Below the pieces are notes generated by a model. The model saw nothing but the letters and a program-made list of their open reading frames with translations, ran no database searches and had not been told where the DNA came from. From NCBI GenBank assembly GCA_024278855.1, contig JAJRSJ010000079.1:1-64000 (forward strand): 64,000 bases of DNA. The letters run 5' to 3'. The stretch comes from Alphaproteobacteria bacterium (GTDB lineage Bacteria; Pseudomonadota; Alphaproteobacteria; Caulobacterales; Maricaulaceae). How positions within the stretch are numbered: position 1 is the first letter of the stretch; each line of letters opens with the position of its first letter. The position numbers were made by a program, and so were the translations under genes. Positions 34,990 through 44,196 of the stretch are shown piece after piece.

Positions 34990-35868
34990 CTAATAGCCTT
35001 TCATGATTTTGGTCGGTGAGCGCTCAAACACCTCGTCTGGGACAAAGAAATCTCCGGCCAGAGGGCCGGCGTACCCCGGCGCGTATTTGGCAAAATCTGT
35101 CACACCCTCCGCCCTGAGCAATTCTTCGTCTATAACAAAATTGCCGGTAAAAATTGCCGGGTCTTTGCACATCATAATATGGGCCGTGTCCGAGAGTATA
35201 TCTGGCGTGCGGCTTAATTTGGCCATTTGGTCGCCGCCCAATACATTGCGCACGGCGGCGGTATCAATGGCGGTCAAAGGCCATAGGGAATTAACCCCAA
35301 TGTTAAATTGTTTAAACTCCTCGGCCATGCCCAAAGTACACATGGACATGCCGTATTTAGACATAGTGTAGGCGGTGTGGTTTTTGAACCATTTTGGCGA
35401 CATGTCGAGGGGCGGTGATAAATTGATGATATGGGCATGGTGGGAAACCTTTAAGTAAGGCAGGCACAGCTTGGACATTAAAAACGTACCGCGGGCATTG
35501 ACCTCGTTCATCAAATCATAACGTTTCATGTTTGTGGCTTCGGTTCCGGTAAGGGCGATAGCGCTGGCATTGTTGACGCATATGTCAATACCGCCAAATG
35601 TATCGACGGTTTTATCAATGGCGGCGGCGACCATATCCTCACTGCGCACATCACAAATCAGGGGCAGGGCTTTACCGCCCAACCCTTCTATTTCCTCGGC
35701 GGCGGTATAAATCGTGCCGGGCAATTTCGGGTGGGGCGCCGCCGTTTTGGCCGCAATGGCCACATTGGCCCCGTCCTTGGCCGCCCGCAAGGCGATGGCC
35801 AAACCAATGCCCCGCGAACCGCCTGACATGAAGATGGTTTTGCCTTTAAGATTTTTTATATCCGCCAT
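34990..35868 (-). CDS. SDR family oxidoreductase, HSDL2-like
   Basis: A 292-residue classical short-chain dehydrogenase. NAD(P)-binding SGGSRGIGLAIA, CDVRSED, NNASAI, then the active site Tyr-x3-Lys in AYTMSKYGMSMC and preceding Ser. Long insert DGANVAIAAKTAAPHPKLPGTI and the motif HIINLSPPLDMSPKWFKNHTAYT are characteristic of the hydroxysteroid dehydrogenase-like 2 branch, which acts on acyl or steroid-like alcohols. First gene of the six-gene operon transcribed away from padR. Confidence 0.9.
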   Translation of the reverse strand: MADIKNLKGKTIFMSGGSRGIGLAIALRAAKDGANVAIAAKTAAPHPKLPGTIYTAAEEIEGLGGKALPLICDVRSEDMVAAAIDKTVDTFGGIDICVNNASAIALTGTEATNMKRYDLMNEVNARGTFLMSKLCLPYLKVSHHAHIINLSPPLDMSPKWFKNHTAYTMSKYGMSMCTLGMAEEFKQFNIGVNSLWPLTAIDTAAVRNVLGGDQMAKLSRTPDILSDTAHIMMCKDPAIFTGNFVIDEELLRAEGVTDFAKYAPGYAGPLAGDFFVPDEVFERSPTKIMKGY

Positions 35869-35922
35869 TTGCGCTCTCCGGAAAAATTGCTATGCTAGGG
35901 TCTGATACTCGGCACTATAACC

Positions 35923-35944
35923 ATTATGCAATTGGTTGCATAAT
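35923..35944. promoter_or_regulatory. Perfect palindrome in the SDR-padR divergent promoter (candidate PadR operator)
   Basis: ATTATGCAA (35923-35931), TTGG, TTGCATAAT (35936-35944): 9-bp perfect arms with a 4-base spacer. It lies between the divergent SDR-operon start (35868) and the padR start (35974). PadR proteins bind palindromes of about this size with ATGCA-like half sites, so it is the best operator candidate for control of both units. Confidence 0.6.
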
Positions 35945-35973
35945 AAATTTTGGGAAAATTATGGCAGGTTTTA

Positions 35974-36513
35974 ATGGCATTAGCTGAAGCAATTTTGGTT
36001 TGCCTAACCGATCGCCCCATGAGCGGCTATGATCTGGCCAAGACCTTTGATGCCAGTATCGGGTTTTTCTGGCGCGCTTCACACCAACAAGTATACCGCG
36101 AGTTGGCGCGGCTACGCGACAAAGGCTTGGTGGAAAGCAAGGAGATTGAACAAAGCGGCAGACCCAACCGGATTGTCCACACCATCACCGAAGCGGGCGA
36201 ACAGGTCGTCCATGCCTGGTCGCTTAAACCGTGCCGCATGCCTTCGGTCAAGGACGAATTACTAGTCAAGCTATATGCGCTTGAGCATGTGGACTTGCCG
36301 GTTTTGCGCGAACAATTAGAGCTACGCACGGACCAGCACCGGGCTAAATTCACGGCATATTTGCGGATCAAGGAAAAATTTTACGACGGTAAAACCCTGT
36401 CCCGCGCCCAAAAAGGCAAATTAATCGCCCTAACCATGGGCATCAGCAATGAACGCGAAATTATCAAAGCCTTGGAGCAGGCGGTTAAATCATTGGGACA
36501 AATTGATGAGTGA
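35974..36513 (+). CDS. PadR family transcriptional regulator
   Basis: About 179 residues from ATG 35974 (AGG upstream). N-terminal winged helix: MALAEAILVCLTDRPMSGYDLAKTF, FWRASHQQVYRELARLRDKGLVES, GRPNRIVHTITEAGEQV. The C-terminal vir-like helical dimerisation half (LREQLELRTDQHRAKF) places it in the larger PadR subgroup with a ligand-responsive C-terminus. It is divergent from the SDR-FAH operon and probably represses it in the absence of a phenolic or lipid inducer (inference). Confidence 0.9.
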   Translation: MALAEAILVCLTDRPMSGYDLAKTFDASIGFFWRASHQQVYRELARLRDKGLVESKEIEQSGRPNRIVHTITEAGEQVVHAWSLKPCRMPSVKDELLVKLYALEHVDLPVLREQLELRTDQHRAKFTAYLRIKEKFYDGKTLSRAQKGKLIALTMGISNEREIIKALEQAVKSLGQIDE

Positions 36514-37102
36514 GATGGATAAAACTGCAAGAAAAAACCCGATGGTAAAATGGTTTTGGATACATTTAATTGTCGTGGTGGCCCTGATTGCCGGAATGTT
36601 TATCCTGACAAAAATGTCCAGGGAGCGCGCAGGCGGTGCAGATACGGTCGTGTATATTGTTCGCCACGCCGAAAAAATTACCGGAGAAAATGCAGGCCGT
36701 GACCCGGCACTTACGGACGCGGGGCAAAACCGGGCGTTGGTTTTGGCCGAAATATTACGCAGTGAAAACATCTCCCATGTCTATTCCAGTGATTATATCC
36801 GAACCCGCGACACGGCAGCCCCGACGGCGAAAAATGCAAGCGTTTTGGTGGGTCTTTATGACCCACGTGATTTGCGCGCTTTGGCCGAGCGTATCAAGCA
36901 ACAAGGCGGGCGTTATCTGGTTGTTGGACATTCCAACACTATCCGCGAAACTGCGCAGGCTTTAGGGGCCAGCATCACCGATGCGCCCGTTTATGAGAAA
37001 AGCGAATATGATCGGCTCTACCGGGTGACACTAAACCAAGACGGGCAAACAACCATGCGCCTTCGCCGCTATGGGCAGCGTTATACCCCGGATAATAAAT
37101 GA
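36506..37102 (+). CDS. Membrane-anchored histidine phosphatase (phosphoglycerate mutase-like)
   Basis: About 198 residues from ATG 36506, overlapping padR's stop by eight bases. Residues about 15-37 (WFWIHLIVVVALIAGMFIL) form one membrane anchor. The catalytic histidine lies in YIVRHAEK (RHG-like motif, here RHA) and the second in LVVGHSNTIRE. Members include SixA- and Ais-like phosphatases; substrate unknown. The domain is probably periplasmic. Its stop overlaps the next gene's ATG (ATGA). Confidence 0.85.
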   Translation: MSEMDKTARKNPMVKWFWIHLIVVVALIAGMFILTKMSRERAGGADTVVYIVRHAEKITGENAGRDPALTDAGQNRALVLAEILRSENISHVYSSDYIRTRDTAAPTAKNASVLVGLYDPRDLRALAERIKQQGGRYLVVGHSNTIRETAQALGASITDAPVYEKSEYDRLYRVTLNQDGQTTMRLRRYGQRYTPDNK

Positions 37103-37877
37103 AAACGACAGTGAGCAGTAGTGTAAGTTTTCGCATTTTTTGACGAGCATTGCCGTGAGCATTGCCGCCGTGGCCTTCAATGCATTTGCCGTTGATGACA
37201 GTGATGCAGTTCCGCTCCAACGGCCCCCTGCGGTCATGCCCGGCAATGCCGTGCATAGTGGATATTGCAATATTTCCTTTGATCTGACTAAGGCCGGGAA
37301 CCCAATAAATATCAAGGCGATAATGTGTACGGATAATTTGTTTGAACAAAGTGCGGTGAGGTCTGTTGGAAAATGGACATATACGCCGAAAATAAAGAAC
37401 GGTAAACCAGTGCCGCGCAAAGCAATAGAAACAAGAGTGATCTTCATTCTTTCGGATGAACGCGGCAACGAGATACCCGAAACAGACCCTGTTGATGAAG
37501 ACAGGTTTGTCTATGATGGCAACAAGACCAAAGGCAAGATTGTTTATCAAATGCCGCCCTATAATGGTCGTCCGGACAAGGGTGAGAAATCAGAATATTG
37601 CTGTATGGCCTATTCCGTTAGCCAAATTGGAACGCCGTTTAATGTCATAGCGGAAAATTGTAGCCGTAAGGGTTTTTCCGCCCCTTCGGATGAATTGATC
37701 CGCATGTGGGTGTATGCGCCCGTCAAGAAAAACGGCATACCCGTTTCGTCAGGAAATTATACCCAAGTTATGTATTTTGCCCATCGCCCAAGAGCTTTCT
37801 TGCGTGATCCACACGGTTATACCCCAATTCCTGGTACGCCAGACGACACGGCAAGAACATGCCGGATAAGCAGCTAG
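37099..37877 (+). CDS. Secreted protein with two TonB C-terminal-like domains, apparent frameshift in the signal peptide
   Basis: The ATG at 37099 overlaps the previous stop (ATGA) and begins MKTTVSSSVSFRIF, then hits TGA after a run of six T (37136-37141). The -1 frame continues LTSIAVSIAAVAFNAFA, completing a good signal peptide, to 37877. One extra T would restore a continuous gene, so a homopolymer error or slippage is likely. The mature protein holds two tandem repeats related to the TonB C-terminal domain: GYCNISFDLTKAGNPINIKA...VGKWTYTPKIKNGKP and EYCCMAYSVSQIGTPFNVIA...MWVYAPVKKNGIP. No TonB membrane anchor or proline spacer. Confidence 0.7.
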
Positions 37878-37890
37878 TGTCTGTGGGCAT

Positions 37891-38319
37891 TTAGGACAAC
37901 GAAACCTGTACAAGCGTCCATAAAAAGAAAATTCCGTTGGCGGCCAATGTGCAAACCACCGCAAAAGCTCCAAGGTCTTTGGCGTGTTTTCCCGTGGGCG
38001 AAATTTCAGGAGATATGCGGTCTATGATCACTTCAATGGCCGTGTTTAGGGCTTCGGCGGTCAAGAGCAGCAAAAATAAAACCGTACTGATTAAATAATT
38101 GACCGCAGACACCCCCAGAACAAAATATGCAACCAATACCAACAGGAATAAAATCGCTTCAATCTTGGCGGCCAACTCGGCTTTGAACATATATAAAAAC
38201 CCGGCGAAAGAATGGCGCGATGTATTGCCCAATTGGTAAAAAAATAAACCAAATGGCCCCAACCCCTTGGCGCGACGCGCTTTTACTTTATTATATTTTG
38301 TTTCAGTTTCAATTTTCAT
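37891..38319 (-). CDS. dgkA: Diacylglycerol kinase DgkA
   Basis: A 142-residue integral membrane kinase that recycles diacylglycerol to phosphatidic acid. After a basic N-terminal extension come the amphipathic helix (FAGFLYMFKAELAAKIEAI), three membrane helices, and the signature AEALNTAIEVIIDRISPEISPTGKHAKDLGAFAV with the catalytic Glu and metal-binding residues. Slightly longer than E. coli DgkA (122). Divergent from the oxoprolinase gene. Confidence 0.95.
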   Translation of the reverse strand: MKIETETKYNKVKARRAKGLGPFGLFFYQLGNTSRHSFAGFLYMFKAELAAKIEAILFLLVLVAYFVLGVSAVNYLISTVLFLLLLTAEALNTAIEVIIDRISPEISPTGKHAKDLGAFAVVCTLAANGIFFLWTLVQVSLS

Positions 38320-38367
38320 ATATTATCACTTTAACAATGCGGCGCGAAAGGTCTATTGTTTAATTCT

Positions 38368-41300
38368 ATGAATACAAATTGGAAATTTTGGATAGACCGG
38401 GGCGGGACATTCACTGATATAGTGGCATGTGACCCGCGTGGGTGTATCCGCACTAAAAAACTGTTGTCTGAAAACCCTGAAAATTACCAAGATGCGGCGC
38501 TTGAGGGTATGCGGCAATTTTTGGATGTGCCTAAACATGCCCCGCTTCCCGGAGACAAAATCGCTAGCGTTAAAATGGGTACAACCGTGGCCACCAATGC
38601 TTTGCTAGAGCGGGCCGGGACACCAACCGCTTTGGCCATTACGGCGGGGTTGCGAGATGCGCTCGAAATTGGCTATCAGGCGCGGGCCGATATTTTTGCG
38701 CTTAACATCATAAAACCCGCCCCGCTTTATGATGCGCTGGTCGAGATAGACGAAAGGCTTGACGCCCAGGGCGGTGTGATTACCACACCCGATATGGAGC
38801 AAGCGCGTAAAGGTTTGCAAGCACTTTATGATGATGGCTACAGAGCTTTGGCGATTGTATTTCTGCATGCTTACCGCAATCCAGACCACGAAAAGCGGAT
38901 CGCAAAACTGGCGAAAAAAATAGGCTTTAGCCAGATTTCGACTAGCGCCGAGGCCAGTCCCTTGGTCAAGATGATAGCCCGCGGACGCACGGCGGTGGTG
39001 GATGCTTATCTGTCTCCAATACTTCGCGGTTATATAGACCGTGTGGCGGATGCTTTGGAGGGGGTGGGCGAATTATTGTTCATGCAGTCTTCTGGCGGGC
39101 TTGCGGATGCGAGCAATTTTTACGGGCGTAATGCCGTGCTGTCCGGGCCTGCGGGCGGGGTGGTCGGGGCGGTGCGCACGGCCAGTAGCGCCGGGTTTGA
39201 CAAAATAATTGGTTTTGATATGGGCGGGACATCTACGGATGTCTGCCATTATGCGGGCCGTTATGAGCGGTGCCAAGAGGCCGAAATTGCGGGCGTGCGT
39301 ATGCGCGCCCCTATGTTGGAGATCCACACAGTTGCGGCGGGCGGCGGCTCTATACTTGCATTTGACGGGAGCCGGTTTTTGGCAGGCCCGGCGTCTGCGG
39401 GGGCCAATCCGGGGCCGGCGGCATACAGGCGCGGCGGGCCGATCACTGTTACCGATATAAATGTTGCCCTTGGTAAATTACGGCCCGAGCATTTTCCTGC
39501 GATTTTCGGGCCAAAGCAAGATGAAGCTTTGGACATATGTGCGGCTCGCGACAGCTTTGCCAGTATAGCGGAAGAAACCGGCAAAAGCCTTGAAGAGACT
39601 TGCGAGGGCTTCCTGCAAATCGCGGTCGGGCATATGGCCCGCGCCATCAAGAAAATATCGGTCGAGCGCGGTTATGATCTGAAAGGCTATACTCTGGCCT
39701 GTTTTGGTGGCGCGGGCGGCCAACATGCTTGTCTGGTGGCAGAGCAGCTTGGAATAGAGCGGATTTTTATTCATCCACTGGCGGGCGTGTTATCGGCTTA
39801 CGGTATGGGTTTGGCAGATATATTGGTTCTGGAGCAAGCAAGTCTAAATCTACCAATTGCGCATATAGATGCGGCGTTTAAGACTGCAGACAGCTTGCGC
39901 ACTACCGGGCGCGATAAATTACTGTCCCAAAATCTTGCTGCAAGCGACATCAAATCCGTAAGCCGGGCCTATGTGCGCTACGGGGATTCTGATACGGCTT
40001 TGGAAATCATGCTGACGCCAAATCTGAAACAGGATTTTGAACAAGTCCATTTGTCCCGGTTCAGTTTTATCGACAAAGACGCCGATATTATCATCGAGTC
40101 CATAAGTGTGGAAAGCTCCGGCGGCGGCGAGCAGGTGCAAATAATAAACCTAGAAAACCATAAGACGGGCCAGGAAAACCCGGTGACATTTTACGCCAAA
40201 GGCGAGTGGCATATGGCCAAAGTTTATCACCGGAGTGGTTTGGAGGTGGGTAAAGCTGTATCAGGTCCGGCGATAATTCTGGATGCTGGCGGAACCAATA
40301 TAGTTGAACCGGGGTGGCAGGCGGAACTAACCGGGGATAATAATTTGATTATGAATTTTCCCCCGCCGCTTCTGCAACGTGCCGACACCTCCTCTTTGAA
40401 AGCCGGAAGAGGGAAAAACGAAAGTCAGAAAAAAGCAGGCGGGAAAAAAGATCCCGTCCGTTTAGAGATTTTCAATCAATTATTTATGGCGGTGGCTGAG
40501 CAAATGGGGGTGGTTCTGCAAAACACGGCCCGCTCCGTCAACATCAAGGAACGGTTGGATTTTTCCTGTGCCGTATTTGATGCAAGCGGTGGGTTGGTCG
40601 CCAACGCCCCGCACATGCCCGTGCATATTGGCTCTATGGACGCCAGTGTCAAAGCCTTGATGGATTCAGGTCTGAACATGTCTGCGGGTGACAGTTTCGT
40701 CCACAACAACCCCTATGCGGGCGGCACACATTTGCCGGATATAAATGTGATAACGCCGGTATTGGATGCGGGCGGCGACAGGCTATTGTTTTATGTAGCG
40801 TCCAGAGGACATCACGCCGACATTGGCGGGTTGGCACCGGGCAGCATGTCGCCGTTGGCTGTGAATATCCACGAGGAAGGTGTAGTGATTGATTGTATGG
40901 TATTGGTGAGCGGCGGCGTGTTTAGAGATGCTGATATTCGCGCCGTGCTTGGCTCTGGCCAATATCCGGCCCGTAATCCTGCGAATAATATCGCTGACCT
41001 CAAAGCCCAAATTGCCGCCAATTCCAAAGGCGCATCGGAGCTTTTGAAATTGTGCGAAAGCCACGGATATGAAACCGTAAGCGCCTATATGGACTATTGT
41101 CAGGACAACGGCGAGGACAGTGTGCGCCGGGCTATTTCGGCGCTAGGGGACGGAGAATTTGTCTACGAGATTGATCAGGGCAGCAAGATATGTGTGAAGA
41201 TCATGGTGGACAAAAAAGCGGGCAGCGCGGTGATTGATTTTGCGGGAACTGACCCCCAAAGAGATGATAATTTCAACGCGCCCGAAGCCGTCACCCATGC

Positions 41301-41979
41301 GGCGGTTCTGTATGTATTTAGATGTTTGGTCGGTACGGATATCCCCCTGAATACCGGGTGTATGCGCCCGCTTGATATACGTATACCGAAAGGCTGTCTA
41401 TTGTCCCCTAGCCACCCGGCGGCGATTGTTGCGGGCAATGTTGAGATTTCGCAAGCTGTTACCAATGCTTTGTTCGGAGCACTTGGGGTGCTTGGCTCTA
41501 GCCAGGGTACGATGAACAATCTCACCTTTGGCAATGATAAATACCAGTATTATGAAACCATATGTTCCGGCGCGCCCGCCGGCCCCGGCTTTGACGGAGC
41601 CTCGGCTATCCACACCCATATGACCAATTCTCATTTAACCGACCCGGAAGTGCTAGAGCTTCGCTGTCCGGTGCGCCTTAAAACCTTTGAGATTATGCGC
41701 GGTTCTGGCGGTAAGGGGAGGCACAATTCAGGCGACGGCGTGCGCCGGGCTTTAGAGTTTTTGGAACCCATGCAGTGCGCAATATTGTCCGGCAACCGGG
41801 TGATACCGTGTGCAGGCGTTAATGGCGGCGAGCCGGGACGGCTTGGCAATAACAAGATTATACGCAAGGGCGGTAGCGTTGACAAACTGGCAGGTTGCGA
41901 CAGCACCGAAGTCGGCCCCGGCGACATATTCCTACTGGAAACCCCGACTGGGGGCGGCTATGGTAAGCGTGAAAGTTGA
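38368..41979 (+). CDS. 5-oxoprolinase / hydantoinase A-B fusion protein
   Basis: About 1203 residues. The HyuA half has [28 protein letters not shown], and the actin-fold phosphate loop [12 protein letters not shown]. The HyuB half starts near residue 690: [42 protein letters not shown], then [14 protein letters not shown] and [12 protein letters not shown]. The fusion and length match ATP-dependent 5-oxoprolinase, which opens 5-oxoproline to glutamate; hydantoinase or acetone carboxylase-like activities are alternatives. First gene of a tight five-gene operon. Confidence 0.9.
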   Translation: MNTNWKFWIDRGGTFTDIVACDPRGCIRTKKLLSENPENYQDAALEGMRQFLDVPKHAPLPGDKIASVKMGTTVATNALLERAGTPTALAITAGLRDALEIGYQARADIFALNIIKPAPLYDALVEIDERLDAQGGVITTPDMEQARKGLQALYDDGYRALAIVFLHAYRNPDHEKRIAKLAKKIGFSQISTSAEASPLVKMIARGRTAVVDAYLSPILRGYIDRVADALEGVGELLFMQSSGGLADASNFYGRNAVLSGPAGGVVGAVRTASSAGFDKIIGFDMGGTSTDVCHYAGRYERCQEAEIAGVRMRAPMLEIHTVAAGGGSILAFDGSRFLAGPASAGANPGPAAYRRGGPITVTDINVALGKLRPEHFPAIFGPKQDEALDICAARDSFASIAEETGKSLEETCEGFLQIAVGHMARAIKKISVERGYDLKGYTLACFGGAGGQHACLVAEQLGIERIFIHPLAGVLSAYGMGLADILVLEQASLNLPIAHIDAAFKTADSLRTTGRDKLLSQNLAASDIKSVSRAYVRYGDSDTALEIMLTPNLKQDFEQVHLSRFSFIDKDADIIIESISVESSGGGEQVQIINLENHKTGQENPVTFYAKGEWHMAKVYHRSGLEVGKAVSGPAIILDAGGTNIVEPGWQAELTGDNNLIMNFPPPLLQRADTSSLKAGRGKNESQKKAGGKKDPVRLEIFNQLFMAVAEQMGVVLQNTARSVNIKERLDFSCAVFDASGGLVANAPHMPVHIGSMDASVKALMDSGLNMSAGDSFVHNNPYAGGTHLPDINVITPVLDAGGDRLLFYVASRGHHADIGGLAPGSMSPLAVNIHEEGVVIDCMVLVSGGVFRDADIRAVLGSGQYPARNPANNIADLKAQIAANSKGASELLKLCESHGYETVSAYMDYCQDNGEDSVRRAISALGDGEFVYEIDQGSKICVKIMVDKKAGSAVIDFAGTDPQRDDNFNAPEAVTHAAVLYVFRCLVGTDIPLNTGCMRPLDIRIPKGCLLSPSHPAAIVAGNVEISQAVTNALFGALGVLGSSQGTMNNLTFGNDKYQYYETICSGAPAGPGFDGASAIHTHMTNSHLTDPEVLELRCPVRLKTFEIMRGSGGKGRHNSGDGVRRALEFLEPMQCAILSGNRVIPCAGVNGGEPGRLGNNKIIRKGGSVDKLAGCDSTEVGPGDIFLLETPTGGGYGKRES

Positions 41980-41986
41980 ACGGATT

Positions 41987-42766
41987 ATGGCCAGAGACAA
42001 GATAAAATTCACGGGCGCATTTGGGGACAGCCTTTCGGCCCGGCTTAACTGGCCGGACGATATGGACAAAAGCGATGTGCGGGCCTGGGTATTGTTTGCC
42101 CACGGGTTTTCTATTGGCAAGGATTTAAAACCGGTGCGGACGATTGCCAAGACTTTGGTCAGCGTCGGGTTTGGGATGATGCGGTTTGATTTTACCGGGC
42201 TTGGCGAAAGCGGCGGTAATTTCTCCGATACTAATTTCAGCTCCAATGTCAAAGACATATTGGGCGCCGCCGCTTATTTGCGGGAGCATAAAAAAGCTCC
42301 GGCAATTCTTATCGGCCACAGTTTTGGCGGCACGGCTGCCTTGATGGCGGCGCAGGATTTGCCGGAATGCAAGGCGGTCGCTACGATTGGCTCGCCGTTT
42401 GATACCCGCCATATCGTGCATCAATTTGCAGACCAACTTGAAGAAATAGAACGCGACGGCGAAGCGCAAGTTTTTCTGGCCGGGCGGCCTTTCGTGATCA
42501 AGGAACAATTTTTGGATGACATCAGAAGTCAGGACATGGGCAAAGCAATTGCCAATTTACGCCGCGCCCTGATGGTGTTTCATTCACCCCAGGACAAGGT
42601 CGTCGATATTGAAAACGCCAGCCATATTTATTCAAAAGCCCGTCACCCCACAAGTTTTGTCAGCTTGGACAAGGCGGACCATTTGCTGCTCCGCAACCCA
42701 AGAGACGCCGCCTATATAGCCAGAGTTCTGGCCGCATGGTCGCGGCGCTATATAGAGGTAGTATGA
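41987..42766 (+). CDS. Alpha/beta hydrolase of the hydrolase-OsmC family, without OsmC domain
   Basis: About 259 residues from ATG 41987; an in-frame ATG at 41960 overlaps the oxoprolinase end. KFTGAFGDSLSARLNWP, FAHGFSIGKDL, MRFDFTGLGESGGNFSDTNFSSNV and the nucleophile elbow IGHSFGGTAAL match the hydrolase half of proteins commonly fused to OsmC. Here the OsmC domain is absent and the protein ends with SRRYIEVV. His and Asp of the triad fall in DKADHLLL and HSPQDKVVDIE. The substrate is unknown; thioesters or esters are plausible. Its stop overlaps the next start (ATGA). Confidence 0.85.
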   Translation: MARDKIKFTGAFGDSLSARLNWPDDMDKSDVRAWVLFAHGFSIGKDLKPVRTIAKTLVSVGFGMMRFDFTGLGESGGNFSDTNFSSNVKDILGAAAYLREHKKAPAILIGHSFGGTAALMAAQDLPECKAVATIGSPFDTRHIVHQFADQLEEIERDGEAQVFLAGRPFVIKEQFLDDIRSQDMGKAIANLRRALMVFHSPQDKVVDIENASHIYSKARHPTSFVSLDKADHLLLRNPRDAAYIARVLAAWSRRYIEVV

Positions 42767-44196
42767 GCGATTTTAAAGACATGCTGAAGGCGGGTACCGA
42801 GGGGATCGCCATATTGGATGCGCAGCGATGTGCGCAGTTGGCCAAGGACGAAGATGTGCTGTTGGTGGACATCCGCGATGTGCGCGAACGCGACCGCGAC
42901 GGCTGTATAGCGGGGGCTTATCATATGCCGCGCGGTATGTTGGAATTTTGGATGCATCCCGGTAGTCCCTATTACAAATCCGTATTTGGAAAATACGCGA
43001 AATTTATTTTCATTTGCGCCAAGGGCTGGCGGGCCAGGATGGCGGCGGTTGCGGCCAAGCAATTGGGCTATAACGCCAGTGTCATGGACGGTGGATTTAG
43101 TGCTTTATTGGATTTGGGGCGTGCTACAGGCCTTGGTCTGGTGCAGACGGACGGGGATAAATTTTATACCCTGTCCGAAATAGAAGCCAAATTGCCGCAT
43201 ATATTAAAGCGGGAAAACATTGCCAGATATGAGGACGGCAAGGTTCTAATCGGTAATCGCAAGGACTATCCGTTTTCGAAAAATTTTGTAACTTGCGACA
43301 GCGTTGAAGAAGTGGCCGTGGCCATAGAGACTATGGTGACGCAAGGCGTAGGTCCGTGGGTGGCGGCGGTGCATGCTATGGCTATGCGGGCCGATCAGTT
43401 AAAGGGCGACAAGAATATTCTGGCCGGGTTAGAGCTTGCGAAAGACCGCCTCGTTCGGACACGCCCGACCAATACGCTGATCCGCTACCGCTTGGAAGAC
43501 GTGTTGAGATCTGCGCAGATTGCTCTGGATAAAGGTCGTGACCCGGCTGAGTTTATCTTAAAGCGCATAAAAACCATCATGGACCAGATGTATAAATTCT
43601 ATGGTCGCCGCGCCGGGTATGGGGCCAAGTTGATTGATGATGATGACGGGATTTTGACCATGTGTTTCGCCGAAACTTCATTCGTTCTGGCCATGATTAT
43701 GGCCAAAGACGCGGGCAAAAACATCACGGTTTATGTGCCTGAAACGAGGCCGTTCTTACAAGGTGCCCGCCTGACAGCACCGAGTTTGGTTGAGTGCGGC
43801 ATCAAGGTAAAACTGATCACTGACGGTATGGGCGCAGCCCTGATGGCGGAAGGGAAAATCCAGAAATACATGACGGCCGCAGACCTGATCACTCTGGACG
43901 GCCATGTGGTCAACAAGGTCGGAACCCTGCCAAATGCTATCGCCGCCCATGCCCACGGCATCCCGTATTTCGCCTTCGCCTGGGGATGCGATAAAAACAA
44001 ACCGGGCAGGGCTAGTGTTGAGGTCGAACAGCGCGATCCTGCGGATATCCGGAATATAGGAGGTGTCTCCACCACGCTTGAGACAATCGACGCCGCCTAT
44101 CCAGCCTTTGACATTACCCCGCCAAAATATGTGGCGGGCATTATAACAAGACACGGCGTTCTAAGCCCTTACACCCTAAACAACGGATTTGAATAA
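42763..44196 (+). CDS. Rhodanese domain fused to an MtnA/eIF2B-like sugar-1-phosphate isomerase domain
   Basis: A 477-residue fusion. Residues about 15-125 are a rhodanese: VLLVDIRDVRERDRDGCIAGAYHMP and the active loop ICAKGWRAR with Cys85, so sulfur transfer is possible. Residues about 180-477 are MtnA/aIF2B-like: GVGPWVAAVHAMAM, RPTN, ILTMCFAETS with Cys301 at the catalytic Cys position of MtnA (usual THCN), and ETRPFLQGARLTA. The segment corresponding to MtnA GADR-x4-NGD reads AADL-x4-DGH, so one acidic residue has become His. It probably isomerises methylthioribose-1-phosphate or a related 5-deoxysugar phosphate, with altered chemistry or specificity. Coupled to the phosphorylase gene by a one-base overlap. 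Confidence 0.8.
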   Translation: MSDFKDMLKAGTEGIAILDAQRCAQLAKDEDVLLVDIRDVRERDRDGCIAGAYHMPRGMLEFWMHPGSPYYKSVFGKYAKFIFICAKGWRARMAAVAAKQLGYNASVMDGGFSALLDLGRATGLGLVQTDGDKFYTLSEIEAKLPHILKRENIARYEDGKVLIGNRKDYPFSKNFVTCDSVEEVAVAIETMVTQGVGPWVAAVHAMAMRADQLKGDKNILAGLELAKDRLVRTRPTNTLIRYRLEDVLRSAQIALDKGRDPAEFILKRIKTIMDQMYKFYGRRAGYGAKLIDDDDGILTMCFAETSFVLAMIMAKDAGKNITVYVPETRPFLQGARLTAPSLVECGIKVKLITDGMGAALMAEGKIQKYMTAADLITLDGHVVNKVGTLPNAIAAHAHGIPYFAFAWGCDKNKPGRASVEVEQRDPADIRNIGGVSTTLETIDAAYPAFDITPPKYVAGIITRHGVLSPYTLNNGFE

